A stretch of 64,000 bases of DNA from Rhodocyclaceae bacterium (GTDB lineage Bacteria; Pseudomonadota; Gammaproteobacteria; Burkholderiales; Rhodocyclaceae): positions 62,001 through 126,000 of the forward strand of contig VMSX01000011.1 of the NCBI GenBank assembly GCA_013791905.1, written 5' to 3'. Shown piece after piece: positions 1-8,339 of this stretch. The position numbers and the translations under genes are program-made. The notes beneath the pieces are model-generated. The model searched no databases, was not told where the DNA came from, and was given only the letters and a program-made list of their open reading frames with translations. Each line of letters begins with the position of its first letter. Positions within the stretch are counted from its first letter, which is position 1.

Positions 1-821
1 AGATCGATCTCAGTGGGTACGGACACGGTCTGGCCAGCACAAATGGCATCGAGGTCGGGCAGCCGGTCAAGGCTGTCGATGAAGGCGGCGCACTCGATAC
101 CCGCCGCGTGACCGACGCAGGCGGCCAGCGCGCCGCCGAGCAATTCGGGATGATCACCGAACTTCCGCAGCGCGCGGTGGGCGAATTCCCAGGAGCGCGG
201 GCTGGGGAAAGCCATCTCGCCGCCGGCGTTCTTCGCCGGGTCGAAAGCGAAAATCAGTTCGGGCTTGAAGCGCAAAAAGGCGATCAACCCCTCGTCAATG
301 CCGTTGGCGTAGGCCCAGGCCGCCCAGTCATCGAGATTGACATCCACCTCGTAGTGAGAAAAACGATTGGCCAGCGGCGCCGGCATCGCATAGGTGACGC
401 CGCGGTCGCCCTGGCGGTTGCCGGCGGCGAAGATCGCCCAGCCATCGGGCACCCGGTAGTCGCCCAGCCGCCGGTCGAGAATCAGCTGATAGGCGGCCGC
501 TGAAACGGCCGGCGGCGCCGAGGTGATCTCGTCGAGAAAGAGCACGCCGTCCGGGCCGTGGCGCGTGGCATCGGGCAACATGGACGGCGTTGCCCATTCG
601 ACATGATCGCCGACGCGAAAGGGGATGCCGCGCAGATCGGAGGGTTCCATCTGCGACAGCCGGATATCGACCACCGGTACGTCGTGGCGTGCCGCGACCT
701 GGGCGACGATCTGCGACTTGCCGACCCCCGGCGGCCCCCACAACATCACAGGAGTGTGGTGACCGGCGGCAGTGCTCTGAAATTCACGATCGAGGACAAA
801 GGAAAGTTGGGCAGGGCGCAT
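1..821 (-). CDS. MoxR-type AAA+ ATPase, 3' part cut by the window edge
   Basis: The reading frame runs leftward from an ATG at 819-821 and stays open to base 1, so 273 residues are visible and the C-terminus is missing. It has a Walker A motif GPPGVGKS (about residues 29-36), a Walker B motif VLFLDEI (93-99) and a sensor-like FAAGN. This is the layout of MoxR-family AAA+ chaperone ATPases, which typically work with a von Willebrand factor A protein to mature or activate metalloenzymes. The partner gene would be expected to the left of the window. The target is unknown. CbbQ/NorQ is a related alternative, but the pattern fits the general MoxR group better. Confidence 0.85.
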   Translation of the reverse strand, partial: MRPAQLSFVLDREFQSTAAGHHTPVMLWGPPGVGKSQIVAQVAARHDVPVVDIRLSQMEPSDLRGIPFRVGDHVEWATPSMLPDATRHGPDGVLFLDEITSAPPAVSAAAYQLILDRRLGDYRVPDGWAIFAAGNRQGDRGVTYAMPAPLANRFSHYEVDVNLDDWAAWAYANGIDEGLIAFLRFKPELIFAFDPAKNAGGEMAFPSPRSWEFAHRALRKFGDHPELLGGALAACVGHAAGIECAAFIDSLDRLPDLDAICAGQTVSVPTEID

Positions 822-829
822 AAGGGTCA

Positions 830-930
830 ATGTCCGCGAAGGGCCGCCCCGAGAGGACGGCGCGCCCCAGTGGAGGGCAACGAAAAGGGTTTGTGAGCAC
901 AGAAGATCCCCGCGGAATGAGCGTGGAGGG
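830..930. repeat. REP-like intergenic element, copy A
   Basis: This stretch between two leftward genes begins with GGGCCGCCCCGAG and ends with TGAGCGTGGAGGGCCA. The same borders, with variable middles, occur at 60817-60942 and, on the other strand, inside dabA near 28339-28415. The middle is GC-rich and partly self-complementary. It contains no convincing gene. Confidence 0.5.
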
Positions 931-934
931 CCAT

Positions 935-2407
935 TTAGCTTGACTCATAGTGCAGTTGTGCGGCGGGTAACCCGCCAGCCATCAGCGCCTTGCATGCCGC
1001 TTCGACAAAATCGGCAGGGCCGGAAACATATACCTCGCGCCGGACGGAACCTGCCTCGGCAAGCAGGCGCGTTACGGCAGCCGCACCGGCTGCGGGCCGG
1101 TCGTTCGCTTTCAGCGTGAAAAAACTGAAGGTATCGAGCGCGTCTGCCCAGGCGCGGCACTGGTTTTCGAGATAATGGCCGTTGTCGCGGGTCGCCGCCC
1201 AGATCAGCTGCAACGCACCCGGCATGTCCGCGGCGACGGCACTCTCGATCAAGCTCTTCGCCGGCGCAAAGCCAGAGTCGCAAACGATAAAGGCAATATC
1301 GGTGACCACATCTTTCCGTAGGACGAAATCGCCAAACGGGCCGAACAGACTGACCGGATCATTGGCCTTGATCACCCCGGCAAACAGGCTGCGCGCAAAA
1401 TCGTCCTCCGGGTTATTGCAAATGTGGAAGTGCAGATTGCGATCGTCGCAAGGGCATGAGGCAATCGGGTAATCGCCGCGGAAATTGGCGGAAAGTCCCG
1501 ACACGCTCAACGTGACGCGCTGCCCGGCCAGAAAGCGCAACCGGCTGGTGCGCGGCGTTTGCAGATGCAGCAGCATGATATCGGTCGCCAGCGGCTCGAT
1601 CTTCCTCACCGTGGCGACAATCTCCTGCTCGGGAATGTCGGACGGCAGGTTCGCTTCGAGCATCTCGATCTCCAGATCGGTAACCGCCGTGTGCGAACAG
1701 AGCAGCGTATGCCCCTGGGCGCGTTCGCTGGCCGACAGCGGGTAGTCGGTGTGGTGCACCTGCTTGGTGCGTCCCGAGACAATCCGCGCCTTGCACAAGC
1801 CGCAATTGCCGTTGCGGCAACCATACGATGGCGCCAGACCAGCGCGCAATGCTGCCTCGAGAACCGTTTCATTGCCCTCGACGAAGAATTCGCGGCCCGA
1901 AGGCTTGACCTTCACATGGGCCGTCATGACACGTAGTACATCATCAAGCACCTCCAGTGTATCCGCGGGCTCATCACTGCCCAGTACCCCGGCGAGTCCT
2001 TGGTCGATGAACTCACCCAGCGCGGTGAGCTGCTCCGAGGGCGAAGCAGCCACCATCAAGTCAATCCGCTCGCGCAAGGCCCCGATGAGATCATGGTAGC
2101 TGGTGAGATGGCGCCGCACTTCGGCCAGTTCTTCGCTCTGCGCGGTCAGTCGCTGCGCCAGCACCTCCTGATTGGGCAAGATGCGCTCGCGGATGCGCCG
2201 GCCGAATGCTTCCTCGCGAATCTTGGCGATACGCTCGAAGGCGCCGGAATCTTCCAACCGCACATCGGGGAATACCTTCAGCAGATTTTCGGTTGTCACC
2301 ATCCCATCGTGCGATGGCAGAGCGCCGCTGGCGATATGCTTTTGCATATCCGCGCGTGTCACGCCGGTCAGATGCGCCGCGCGTGAAACCGTCAGCAAAT
2401 GTGACAC
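935..2407 (-). CDS. 2Fe-2S/FAD oxidoreductase with HTH-like, coiled-coil N-terminus
   Basis: 490 residues. Residues 1-50 resemble a MerR/excisionase-type helix-turn-helix, followed by a charged, coiled-coil-like stretch (about 55-125). A plant-type ferredoxin domain follows (about 160-250), with the ligand pattern C-x4-C-x2-C (CRNGNCGLC) and a distal Cys in LLCSH. The C-terminal half is a ferredoxin-NADP reductase-type FAD/NAD module ending in YVSGPADFVE. The C-terminal part resembles CDP-6-deoxyglucose reductase and oxygenase reductases, which pass electrons from NAD(P)H through FAD and 2Fe-2S to a partner. The N-terminal extension is unusual and could be a docking or regulatory module. The electron acceptor is unknown. 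Confidence 0.8.
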   Translation of the reverse strand: MSHLLTVSRAAHLTGVTRADMQKHIASGALPSHDGMVTTENLLKVFPDVRLEDSGAFERIAKIREEAFGRRIRERILPNQEVLAQRLTAQSEELAEVRRHLTSYHDLIGALRERIDLMVAASPSEQLTALGEFIDQGLAGVLGSDEPADTLEVLDDVLRVMTAHVKVKPSGREFFVEGNETVLEAALRAGLAPSYGCRNGNCGLCKARIVSGRTKQVHHTDYPLSASERAQGHTLLCSHTAVTDLEIEMLEANLPSDIPEQEIVATVRKIEPLATDIMLLHLQTPRTSRLRFLAGQRVTLSVSGLSANFRGDYPIASCPCDDRNLHFHICNNPEDDFARSLFAGVIKANDPVSLFGPFGDFVLRKDVVTDIAFIVCDSGFAPAKSLIESAVAADMPGALQLIWAATRDNGHYLENQCRAWADALDTFSFFTLKANDRPAAGAAAVTRLLAEAGSVRREVYVSGPADFVEAACKALMAGGLPAAQLHYESS

Positions 2408-2548
2408 ATTAGCTCCTCCAGAGGATTGACTGCTATTCCGTACACTCTCTTATATATCTTCATTCTCTCAGCGATTGTTGATTATTTCAATTTTTAGACA
2501 ATGATGACCATTTGCTAAAATGGCCAACTACACCAACAAATCGCGCCC

Positions 2549-5143
2549 ATGCGCTACCTACGTCACCTGCCACCCCTGCACTTCTGGCTACCCTTTCTGA
2601 AATGGTGGCCGACGGTCGGACGCGCTACCCTGCGCGACGATCTCATCGCCGGCTTCACCGGCGCACTGATCGTACTGCCGCAAGGCGTAGCCTTTGCCAC
2701 CATCGCCGGACTGCCGCCGCAGTATGGCCTCTACGCCGCCATGGTGCCGACCATCATCGCCGCGTTGTTCGGTTCATCCTGGCACCTCGTCTCCGGCCCC
2801 ACCACCGCCATTTCCATTGTGGTGTTTGCCTCGCTCGCGCACCAGGCGGTGCCCGGCTCGGCGCAGTACATCAGTATGGTCCTCACGCTGACATTCCTGG
2901 TTGGCCTGTTTCAACTCATCCTGGGTCTGGCACGCATGGGCGTGCTGGTGAATTTCATTTCACACACCGTGGTGATCGGCTTCACCGCCGGGGCCGCCAT
3001 CCTGATCGGCGCCAGCCAGGTCAAGAGTTTCTTCGGCATCGATATCCCGCGCGGCACTCCCTTCTACGAGACGCTTCACCAGCTCTACGTGCAGTTCGCC
3101 AACATCAATCCCTGGGTCACGGCCATTGCCGTCATCACGCTGGCGAGCGGCATCCTGGCGCGGCGCTACTTGAAGAAGCTGCCCTACATGATCCTGGCGA
3201 TGATCGTCGGCAGCCTCGTCGCCGAGATTCTCAATCGCTGGCTGGGCCAAAGTGCCACTGGCATTACAACCCTCGGTGCCCTGCCGGCACATTTGCCGCC
3301 GCTCTCGGCGCCGAATTTCTCGCTTGACGCGCTGCGCCACACCCTCGGCCCGGCACTGATCATCACCATGCTGGCGCTTACCGAGGCAGTCTCAATCAGC
3401 CGCGCCATCGCCGTGCGTTCCGAACAACGCATCGACGGCAACCAGGAATTCATCGGTCAGGGTCTGGCCAACATTGTCGGCTCATTCTTCTCAGCCTACG
3501 CATCCTCAGGTTCGTTCAACCGCAGCGGCGTCAATTACGAAGGTGGCGCCAAAACCCCGCTGGCCCCGGTGTTCGCCTCGATCTTCCTGGTACTGGTACT
3601 GCTGCTTGTCGCCCCGCTCGCTGCCTACCTGCCCACTGCGGCCATGGCCGGCATCCTCTTTCTGGTTGCCTGGGGCCTGATCGACTTCCATCACATCGGC
3701 CATATCTGGCACACCAGCAAGTCCGAATCACTGATCCTTGCCACCACGCTGATCGGCACCCTGATCAACCTCGAGATGGGCATCTTCCTTGGCGTGTTTC
3801 TGTCACTGGTGATCTATCTGTACCGCTCTTCGAAACCCGAGATGGTCCCCGTGGTACCGGCGCCCGAGGCAGGCGCCTACCACTTCGTCAATGCCAAGGG
3901 TCGTCCGGAATGCCCGCAGATGCGCATCTTGCGCATCAATGGTTCCGTCTATTTTGGTGCGGCAAACTTTGTACAGCGGGTCTTGCAGCAAGTTGACGAG
4001 GATAACCCGCTGCAGAAATCGGTCCTGATCAATGCCAACAGCCTCAATACCATCGACATCGCCGGGGCCGAGGTCCTGGCCCAGGAAGCGCGGCGGCGGC
4101 GGCGTCTCGGCGGTGGCCTTTACTTCTATCGGCTGAACCAGTCGAGCTACCAGCTTCTGCGCCAGGGGGGCTACACGCGCGACATCGGCGAAGGAGCCTT
4201 TTTCCCGGTGATGACCGATGTCACCCGGGCCCTGTACTGGACATTCGACCCACACGTCTGCCGCAACTGCAAAGCGCGCATTTTCAAGGAATGCAACAGC
4301 GGCTTCCTGCCGGATGGCTTCCGCCGGCAGCGCCTGCTGCTGGCCACGGACGGCAGTGAGTTCAGCCACGCACCCCAGGAAATCGCCATTGCACTGGCCC
4401 GCAGCTTCGCGGTTACGCTTGACGTCATGACCTCGGTCCCTTCGCCGGACGAGCAAGAATTCGCCAAAGCCCGCCTGGCAATAGCAAGTCACGCCGCGCG
4501 GGTGGCAGGCGTCGATACCGAGGAAATCATTCGTCACGGCAAACAGCCCGTGGCGGAAGTCGTCGCCGCCACGGTCGCCGCCGCTACCAAAGTCCTGATC
4601 ATCGGCCGCCGCCCGCCGCGCGGCGATCTCAAGGAACGGCTGGTCGGTGACATCGCCACCAACATCCTGGATCAGGTGCCCTGCCATGTGCTGATCGCCG
4701 GCTGGCAATCGCGCATGTGGAGCAAGCGCATCCTCCTTGCCAGCGAAGCTTCGGCAACCGGTGATGTCGCCATCGAACTTTGCGCCCAGATTGCCAAGGT
4801 TACCGGAGTCCCGGTGACCATCGTCACCGCAATTGCGAACGACAAGGATCGCCATGAAGCCGAACTCGATACGGCGCACAAGGTCGGCCTGATCAGGCTT
4901 GAGGGGGTCGCCTGCGATGTCCGCATCGTCAGCGGCCCGCCCGACCAGGCCATTATCGATGCCGCGCGGGAGCTCGGCGCCGACCTGGTCGTGGTCGGCC
5001 ATCACCGTGGCAAGGGGCTGAATCGCATGGTCGCCGGCAGCGTTACCGACCGGGTGATCGGTGCGGTCACCTGCCCCGTTCTGGTGGTCAAACCCGCCTC
5101 GGAAGCCGGCGACATTGCAGCCGCCATTGCCAAGCAATCCTAA
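2549..5143 (+). CDS. SulP anion transporter fused to STAS and two Usp domains
   Basis: 864 residues. Residues 1-400 form a SulP (SLC26) transporter with the family segment LPQGVAFATIAGLPPQYGLYA. A STAS domain follows at about 430-560 (NSLNTIDIAGAEVL). A short cysteine cluster (C571, C574, C582) leads to two universal-stress-protein domains (about 590-710 and 725-860), each with the nucleotide-binding style G-x2-G/G-x9-G[ST] end (LVGDIATNILDQVPCHVLI; MVAGSVTDRVIGAVTCPVLVV). SulP proteins carry sulfate, bicarbonate or other anions; the substrate here is not decided by sequence. The Usp tail suggests control by nucleotide or energy state. ATG 2549 gives the full N-terminal amphipathic helix of the family. 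Confidence 0.9.
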   Translation: MRYLRHLPPLHFWLPFLKWWPTVGRATLRDDLIAGFTGALIVLPQGVAFATIAGLPPQYGLYAAMVPTIIAALFGSSWHLVSGPTTAISIVVFASLAHQAVPGSAQYISMVLTLTFLVGLFQLILGLARMGVLVNFISHTVVIGFTAGAAILIGASQVKSFFGIDIPRGTPFYETLHQLYVQFANINPWVTAIAVITLASGILARRYLKKLPYMILAMIVGSLVAEILNRWLGQSATGITTLGALPAHLPPLSAPNFSLDALRHTLGPALIITMLALTEAVSISRAIAVRSEQRIDGNQEFIGQGLANIVGSFFSAYASSGSFNRSGVNYEGGAKTPLAPVFASIFLVLVLLLVAPLAAYLPTAAMAGILFLVAWGLIDFHHIGHIWHTSKSESLILATTLIGTLINLEMGIFLGVFLSLVIYLYRSSKPEMVPVVPAPEAGAYHFVNAKGRPECPQMRILRINGSVYFGAANFVQRVLQQVDEDNPLQKSVLINANSLNTIDIAGAEVLAQEARRRRRLGGGLYFYRLNQSSYQLLRQGGYTRDIGEGAFFPVMTDVTRALYWTFDPHVCRNCKARIFKECNSGFLPDGFRRQRLLLATDGSEFSHAPQEIAIALARSFAVTLDVMTSVPSPDEQEFAKARLAIASHAARVAGVDTEEIIRHGKQPVAEVVAATVAAATKVLIIGRRPPRGDLKERLVGDIATNILDQVPCHVLIAGWQSRMWSKRILLASEASATGDVAIELCAQIAKVTGVPVTIVTAIANDKDRHEAELDTAHKVGLIRLEGVACDVRIVSGPPDQAIIDAARELGADLVVVGHHRGKGLNRMVAGSVTDRVIGAVTCPVLVVKPASEAGDIAAAIAKQS

Positions 5144-5174
5144 GGCCAAGCAATCCTGAGCAAACGCGTTCCGC

Positions 5175-6380
5175 TCAGCGCTCTTCCGGCGGTTTGAGCT
5201 TGCGGAACGACGCCCATAGCGCCAGATCGTAGCCGATCTTCATCGCCGCGCCGACCACCAGCGGCGCGCCCAAGGCCACCGCGCTCATCAGCCAGCCGGC
5301 AAACGCCGGCGCCACGGCCCAGCCGCCGAGCCGCACCAGATGGGTTAGGCCAGAGGCGAAGGTACGCTCTTCCGGCTTCACCATGGCCATGACATACGAC
5401 TGGCGCGTCGGCACGTCCATCTCCACGAGTCCTTCGCGCAGCAGGAAGAGGATTGCCGCGACTGCAAAATTTGGCGCCAGCGGGATGGTCAGCAGTAACA
5501 AGCTCGACGGAATGTGGGTGAACACCATGGTATTCACCAGCCCGATGCGCACCGCCAGCCAGGCCGCACCAAGATGCGAGAGGGCATTCATCAAACGGGC
5601 GCCAAAAAACAGCAAGCCGATCATCGCTGCCGAAGCGCCGAAACTCTCGAAGAAATACCACGACACCAGCGCCGCGCCCAGAAAGCCGCCGGCTATGCTA
5701 TCGATGGCGAACAGCAGCGAAATCCGCAGCAGAACCTTGCGGCTTTGTGGCGACATCACCAGTCGTTCGACCCGCGCCGGCACTTCGGCCGCCGCCGACA
5801 GCCCGGCATAGAGCGGCAGGCCGGCGGCCAGCAATCCAGCGTAGACGAGGAAGGCGGCGCGATAGGCGGTCAACTCTTCCATCCCGGTGGCAAACACCAG
5901 CAGTTCCGGCAAGGCAGCGGCCAAGGCTCCGAGGCCGTGACCGATATCCATCAACAGGTTGTAGCGGGCGAAGGCCGCGGTGCGTCCGGCATCGTTGGTG
6001 GTTGCCGGCAGGATGGCCTGCTCGATGACCAGCGCCGCGCCACGGTCGCGGCCCATGCCATTCAACATGCCCAGCAACGCTGCGGCGACAATCAGCCAGC
6101 CCTCGCTGCCCAGCGCCAGCAACACCCCGCCGCCTGCGGAGAGAGCCGTCAGCCACAGCAGCGCGCGCCGCCGGCCGATCCGGTCGCCCCACCAAGTGGC
6201 CACCGCCACCGACAGTGTTGCGCCACCCAGCCCGGCACTCAGAATCAGCCCCAGCCAGGTCGCCGACAGACCCAGACGTGCCACATAAAGCCCGAGGAGC
6301 ACGCCTGCCATGCCTGTGGCCAGCGCTCGCAGGAAGGCACCTGAATAGAGCCGCTTTCTATCATTGTCGTTTATATTCAT
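5175..6380 (-). CDS. MFS transporter, 12-TM type
   Basis: 401 residues with the hydrophobic pattern of a major facilitator. The cytoplasmic loop after TM2 reads GDRIGRRRALL, matching the MFS loop 2-3 signature. A conserved segment RIGLVNTMVFTH...EMDVPTRQSYVMAMV is shared with the broken MFS gene at 10453-11674, so the two are paralogues flanking the chromate-type cluster. It is transcribed divergently from chrB across a 96-bp AT-rich region with palindromes, so co-regulation with the chromate genes is likely. The substrate is unknown. Confidence 0.8.
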   Translation of the reverse strand: MNINDNDRKRLYSGAFLRALATGMAGVLLGLYVARLGLSATWLGLILSAGLGGATLSVAVATWWGDRIGRRRALLWLTALSAGGGVLLALGSEGWLIVAAALLGMLNGMGRDRGAALVIEQAILPATTNDAGRTAAFARYNLLMDIGHGLGALAAALPELLVFATGMEELTAYRAAFLVYAGLLAAGLPLYAGLSAAAEVPARVERLVMSPQSRKVLLRISLLFAIDSIAGGFLGAALVSWYFFESFGASAAMIGLLFFGARLMNALSHLGAAWLAVRIGLVNTMVFTHIPSSLLLLTIPLAPNFAVAAILFLLREGLVEMDVPTRQSYVMAMVKPEERTFASGLTHLVRLGGWAVAPAFAGWLMSAVALGAPLVVGAAMKIGYDLALWASFRKLKPPEER

Positions 6381-6478
6381 GATATTAATTTGTTTGTAGT
6401 GATATCTACGATAATGTAGATTACGTTACTAAAATAATTATTACAATACTTATAACAACTATGTAAAGTTCTCTACAT
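6381..6478. promoter_or_regulatory. Divergent control region with three GTAG/CTAC-type palindromes
   Basis: This AT-rich spacer separates the divergent MFS gene and chrB. It holds GTAG-TGATAT-CTAC (6396-6409), the overlapping ATCTAC-GATAAT-GTAGAT (6404-6421) and ATGTA-N8-TACAT (6461-6478), the last including the chrB start codon. The repeated half-site (A)TGTAG/CTACA(T) suggests operators for one repressor acting on both genes. ChrB itself is a plausible regulator because ChrB proteins have been described as chromate-responsive regulators of chr operons. No clear ribosome-binding site precedes chrB. Confidence 0.6.
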
Positions 6479-7400
6479 GATACAACTCGTCGAATGGCTC
6501 GTACTCGTAACCACCCTCCCCACGCGCAATGCCGCGGCACGCATGCGCTTGTGGCGCGCGATCAAGGCGCTCGGCTGCGCTGCCCTGCGGGATGGTGTCT
6601 ATCTGCTGCCGGCACGCGATGAAACCGGCGCGGCGTTGCGCGCGCTGGCCGATGATGTGCGGGACAGCGAGGGCAGCGCCGAGGTGCTGTATGTGGCTGC
6701 CGATGGCGCTCAGGATGAAGCGTTTCGCCGTCTGTTCGACCGCAGCACCGACTACGACGCCTTGATTGCCGGGATGCAGACCACCTTCCCGGATGAAAAA
6801 GCCCTGCGCCGACTGACGCGTGAATTTAACGCGCTGGCCGCAAGCGACTACTTCCCGGATGCAGCCCGCCATCAGGCGCAACAAGCCTTGGCGGATCTTG
6901 CCGCACAGCTGTCACCCAACGAGCCGCAGGCGCATCCCAGTCCGATCCGCCGTCTCGCCAGCGCCGACTTTGTCGGGCGCACCTGGGCGACGCGCAAAAA
7001 CATCTGGGTGGATCGCATGTCCTCCGCCTGGCTGATTCGCCGCTTCATCGACCCCGCGGCAAAATTTCTCTGGCTGGAAACACCGGCCGACTGTCCGCCG
7101 GACGCGCTCGGCTTCGATTTCGACAACGCAGCGTTCACCCACGTCGCCCCGGCCAACAGTTCGCCCGAACTCGTGTCCTTCGAGGTGCTGGCGGCAAGTT
7201 TCGGCCTTGATGCCGACCCAGCCATTGCCCGCATCGGCACCATCGTGCATTACCTCGATGTCGGCGGCACGCCAGTCACCGAGGCAGCGGGAATCGAAGC
7301 CGTACTGGCCGGCCTGCGTGCCGGCGCAATCAACGACGAAGCGCGGCTAACCGAAGCCGGCCGCGTCCTCGACGGCCTCTATACAAACTACCAGCAGTAG
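6477..7400 (+). CDS. chrB: ChrB, chromate resistance/regulatory protein
   Basis: 307 residues. The N-terminal half has the ChrB signature of a short beta strand, LPT, then RMRLWRAIKALGCAALRDG and VYLLP. The C-terminal half is the ChrB C-terminal domain, with WATRKNIWVDRMSSAWLIRR and FDIDNAAFTH-like acidic clusters, followed by a helical end. ChrB senses chromate and controls or assists the efflux protein ChrA. It is the first gene of a rightward cluster with an HD protein, chrA, a rhodanese and a second ChrB-C-like protein. The start is set by homology; a palindrome overlaps it. One copy of the dispersed repeat lies in frame and encodes LASADFVG. Confidence 0.88.
   Translation: MIQLVEWLVLVTTLPTRNAAARMRLWRAIKALGCAALRDGVYLLPARDETGAALRALADDVRDSEGSAEVLYVAADGAQDEAFRRLFDRSTDYDALIAGMQTTFPDEKALRRLTREFNALAASDYFPDAARHQAQQALADLAAQLSPNEPQAHPSPIRRLASADFVGRTWATRKNIWVDRMSSAWLIRRFIDPAAKFLWLETPADCPPDALGFDFDNAAFTHVAPANSSPELVSFEVLAASFGLDADPAIARIGTIVHYLDVGGTPVTEAAGIEAVLAGLRAGAINDEARLTEAGRVLDGLYTNYQQ
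6950..6973 (+). repeat. Dispersed short repeat, copy 1 (in chrB)
   Basis: Matches the window-wide consensus, an about 24-bp motif whose core is GCCAGCGCCGACTTT, usually preceded by CCGTCTC and followed by TG. Here it is read in frame as RLASADFV. Eight copies are listed in this annotation. Confidence 0.7.
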
Positions 7401-7446
7401 CAGCGCCCACCCCCCGTTACCCCTCTATCCAGAAGGAGATTGCGCC

Positions 7447-8292
7447 ATGCCGCCCACCACAAAACATCTACAAACCAGCATTTCCAGAACCGGCAAGGAC
7501 TACGCCGAACTGCACAGCTGGATCGACGATCCGGTACTGAAGAACGAACGTCACGACTTCACGAACATCTGGGATTTCGGTGCCGCCATCAAGGCGAAGT
7601 ATGGCGAGGAAGGCTTGCGCGAATACATCGAGCACCTGCGTGAGGACATGGATGTCAAGCTCATGAAGATCTGGGGCAAGGACGCGGCCGTGCGCGACGA
7701 AGCACTCGACTATTACGGCATTCGCAAGAAGGGGCGCGACTATTCCCTCGACATGGCCGATATCAAGCTGTTGCAGGATGCCGGCATGTCAGCGGAGGAC
7801 CTGGACCATTCGCTGAAGGTCGCCGGCCGGGCGCTGGACATTGCGCGCCGCGTGAAGGCGGACGTCGACATGGAACTGGTCGGCCGCGGTGCCCTCTTCC
7901 ACGACCTCGGCAAGGCGAAGACCCATGCTATCGAGCATGGCCTGATCGGTGCCGAGATGGGCAAGGCCCTCGGACTACCCGACACCATCAACGTCATCAT
8001 GGAAAAACACATCCGTGGCGGCCTGACCGCTGCCGAGGCCACGGAATTTGGCCTGCCGGTCAAGGACTACACCCTCCACAAACTCGAAGAAAGAATCATC
8101 ATCTACGCCGATCGTCTCGTCGATATCATTTACGACGGCCTGGTCAAGGTTGACGGCGCGGCCGATGCCGAGAAACGCTTCGAGGACATTCTGAGCAACG
8201 AGATCAAGTACGGCAAGAACGACATCACCCGTGAGCGTTATTTCGGCTATCACCGCGAAATTCAGGGACTGATGGGCAGCACAGCGCAATAA
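7447..8292 (+). CDS. HD-domain metal-dependent phosphohydrolase
   Basis: 281 residues, preceded by a strong ribosome-binding site (AGAAGGAGA). The HD motif is FHDLGK with H152 and D153, and a later HIRGG and a YADRLVDI give the remaining metal-ligand pattern of HD/HDIG hydrolases. The N-terminal 100 residues have no domain I recognise. HD proteins hydrolyse phosphates of nucleotides or small metabolites. It lies between chrB and chrA with short gaps and probably belongs to the same operon. A role specific to chromate is not established. Confidence 0.8.
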   Translation: MPPTTKHLQTSISRTGKDYAELHSWIDDPVLKNERHDFTNIWDFGAAIKAKYGEEGLREYIEHLREDMDVKLMKIWGKDAAVRDEALDYYGIRKKGRDYSLDMADIKLLQDAGMSAEDLDHSLKVAGRALDIARRVKADVDMELVGRGALFHDLGKAKTHAIEHGLIGAEMGKALGLPDTINVIMEKHIRGGLTAAEATEFGLPVKDYTLHKLEERIIIYADRLVDIIYDGLVKVDGAADAEKRFEDILSNEIKYGKNDITRERYFGYHREIQGLMGSTAQ

Positions 8293-8339
8293 CCAAAACT
8301 ACAACGACAAGTACCACCCCCAGCACGAGGAGATCTGCC

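Noticed and set aside
3803-5149. A 448-residue open frame antisense to the SulP-Usp fusion.
   Set aside because: No recognisable domain; the sense frame is a complete multi-domain protein.
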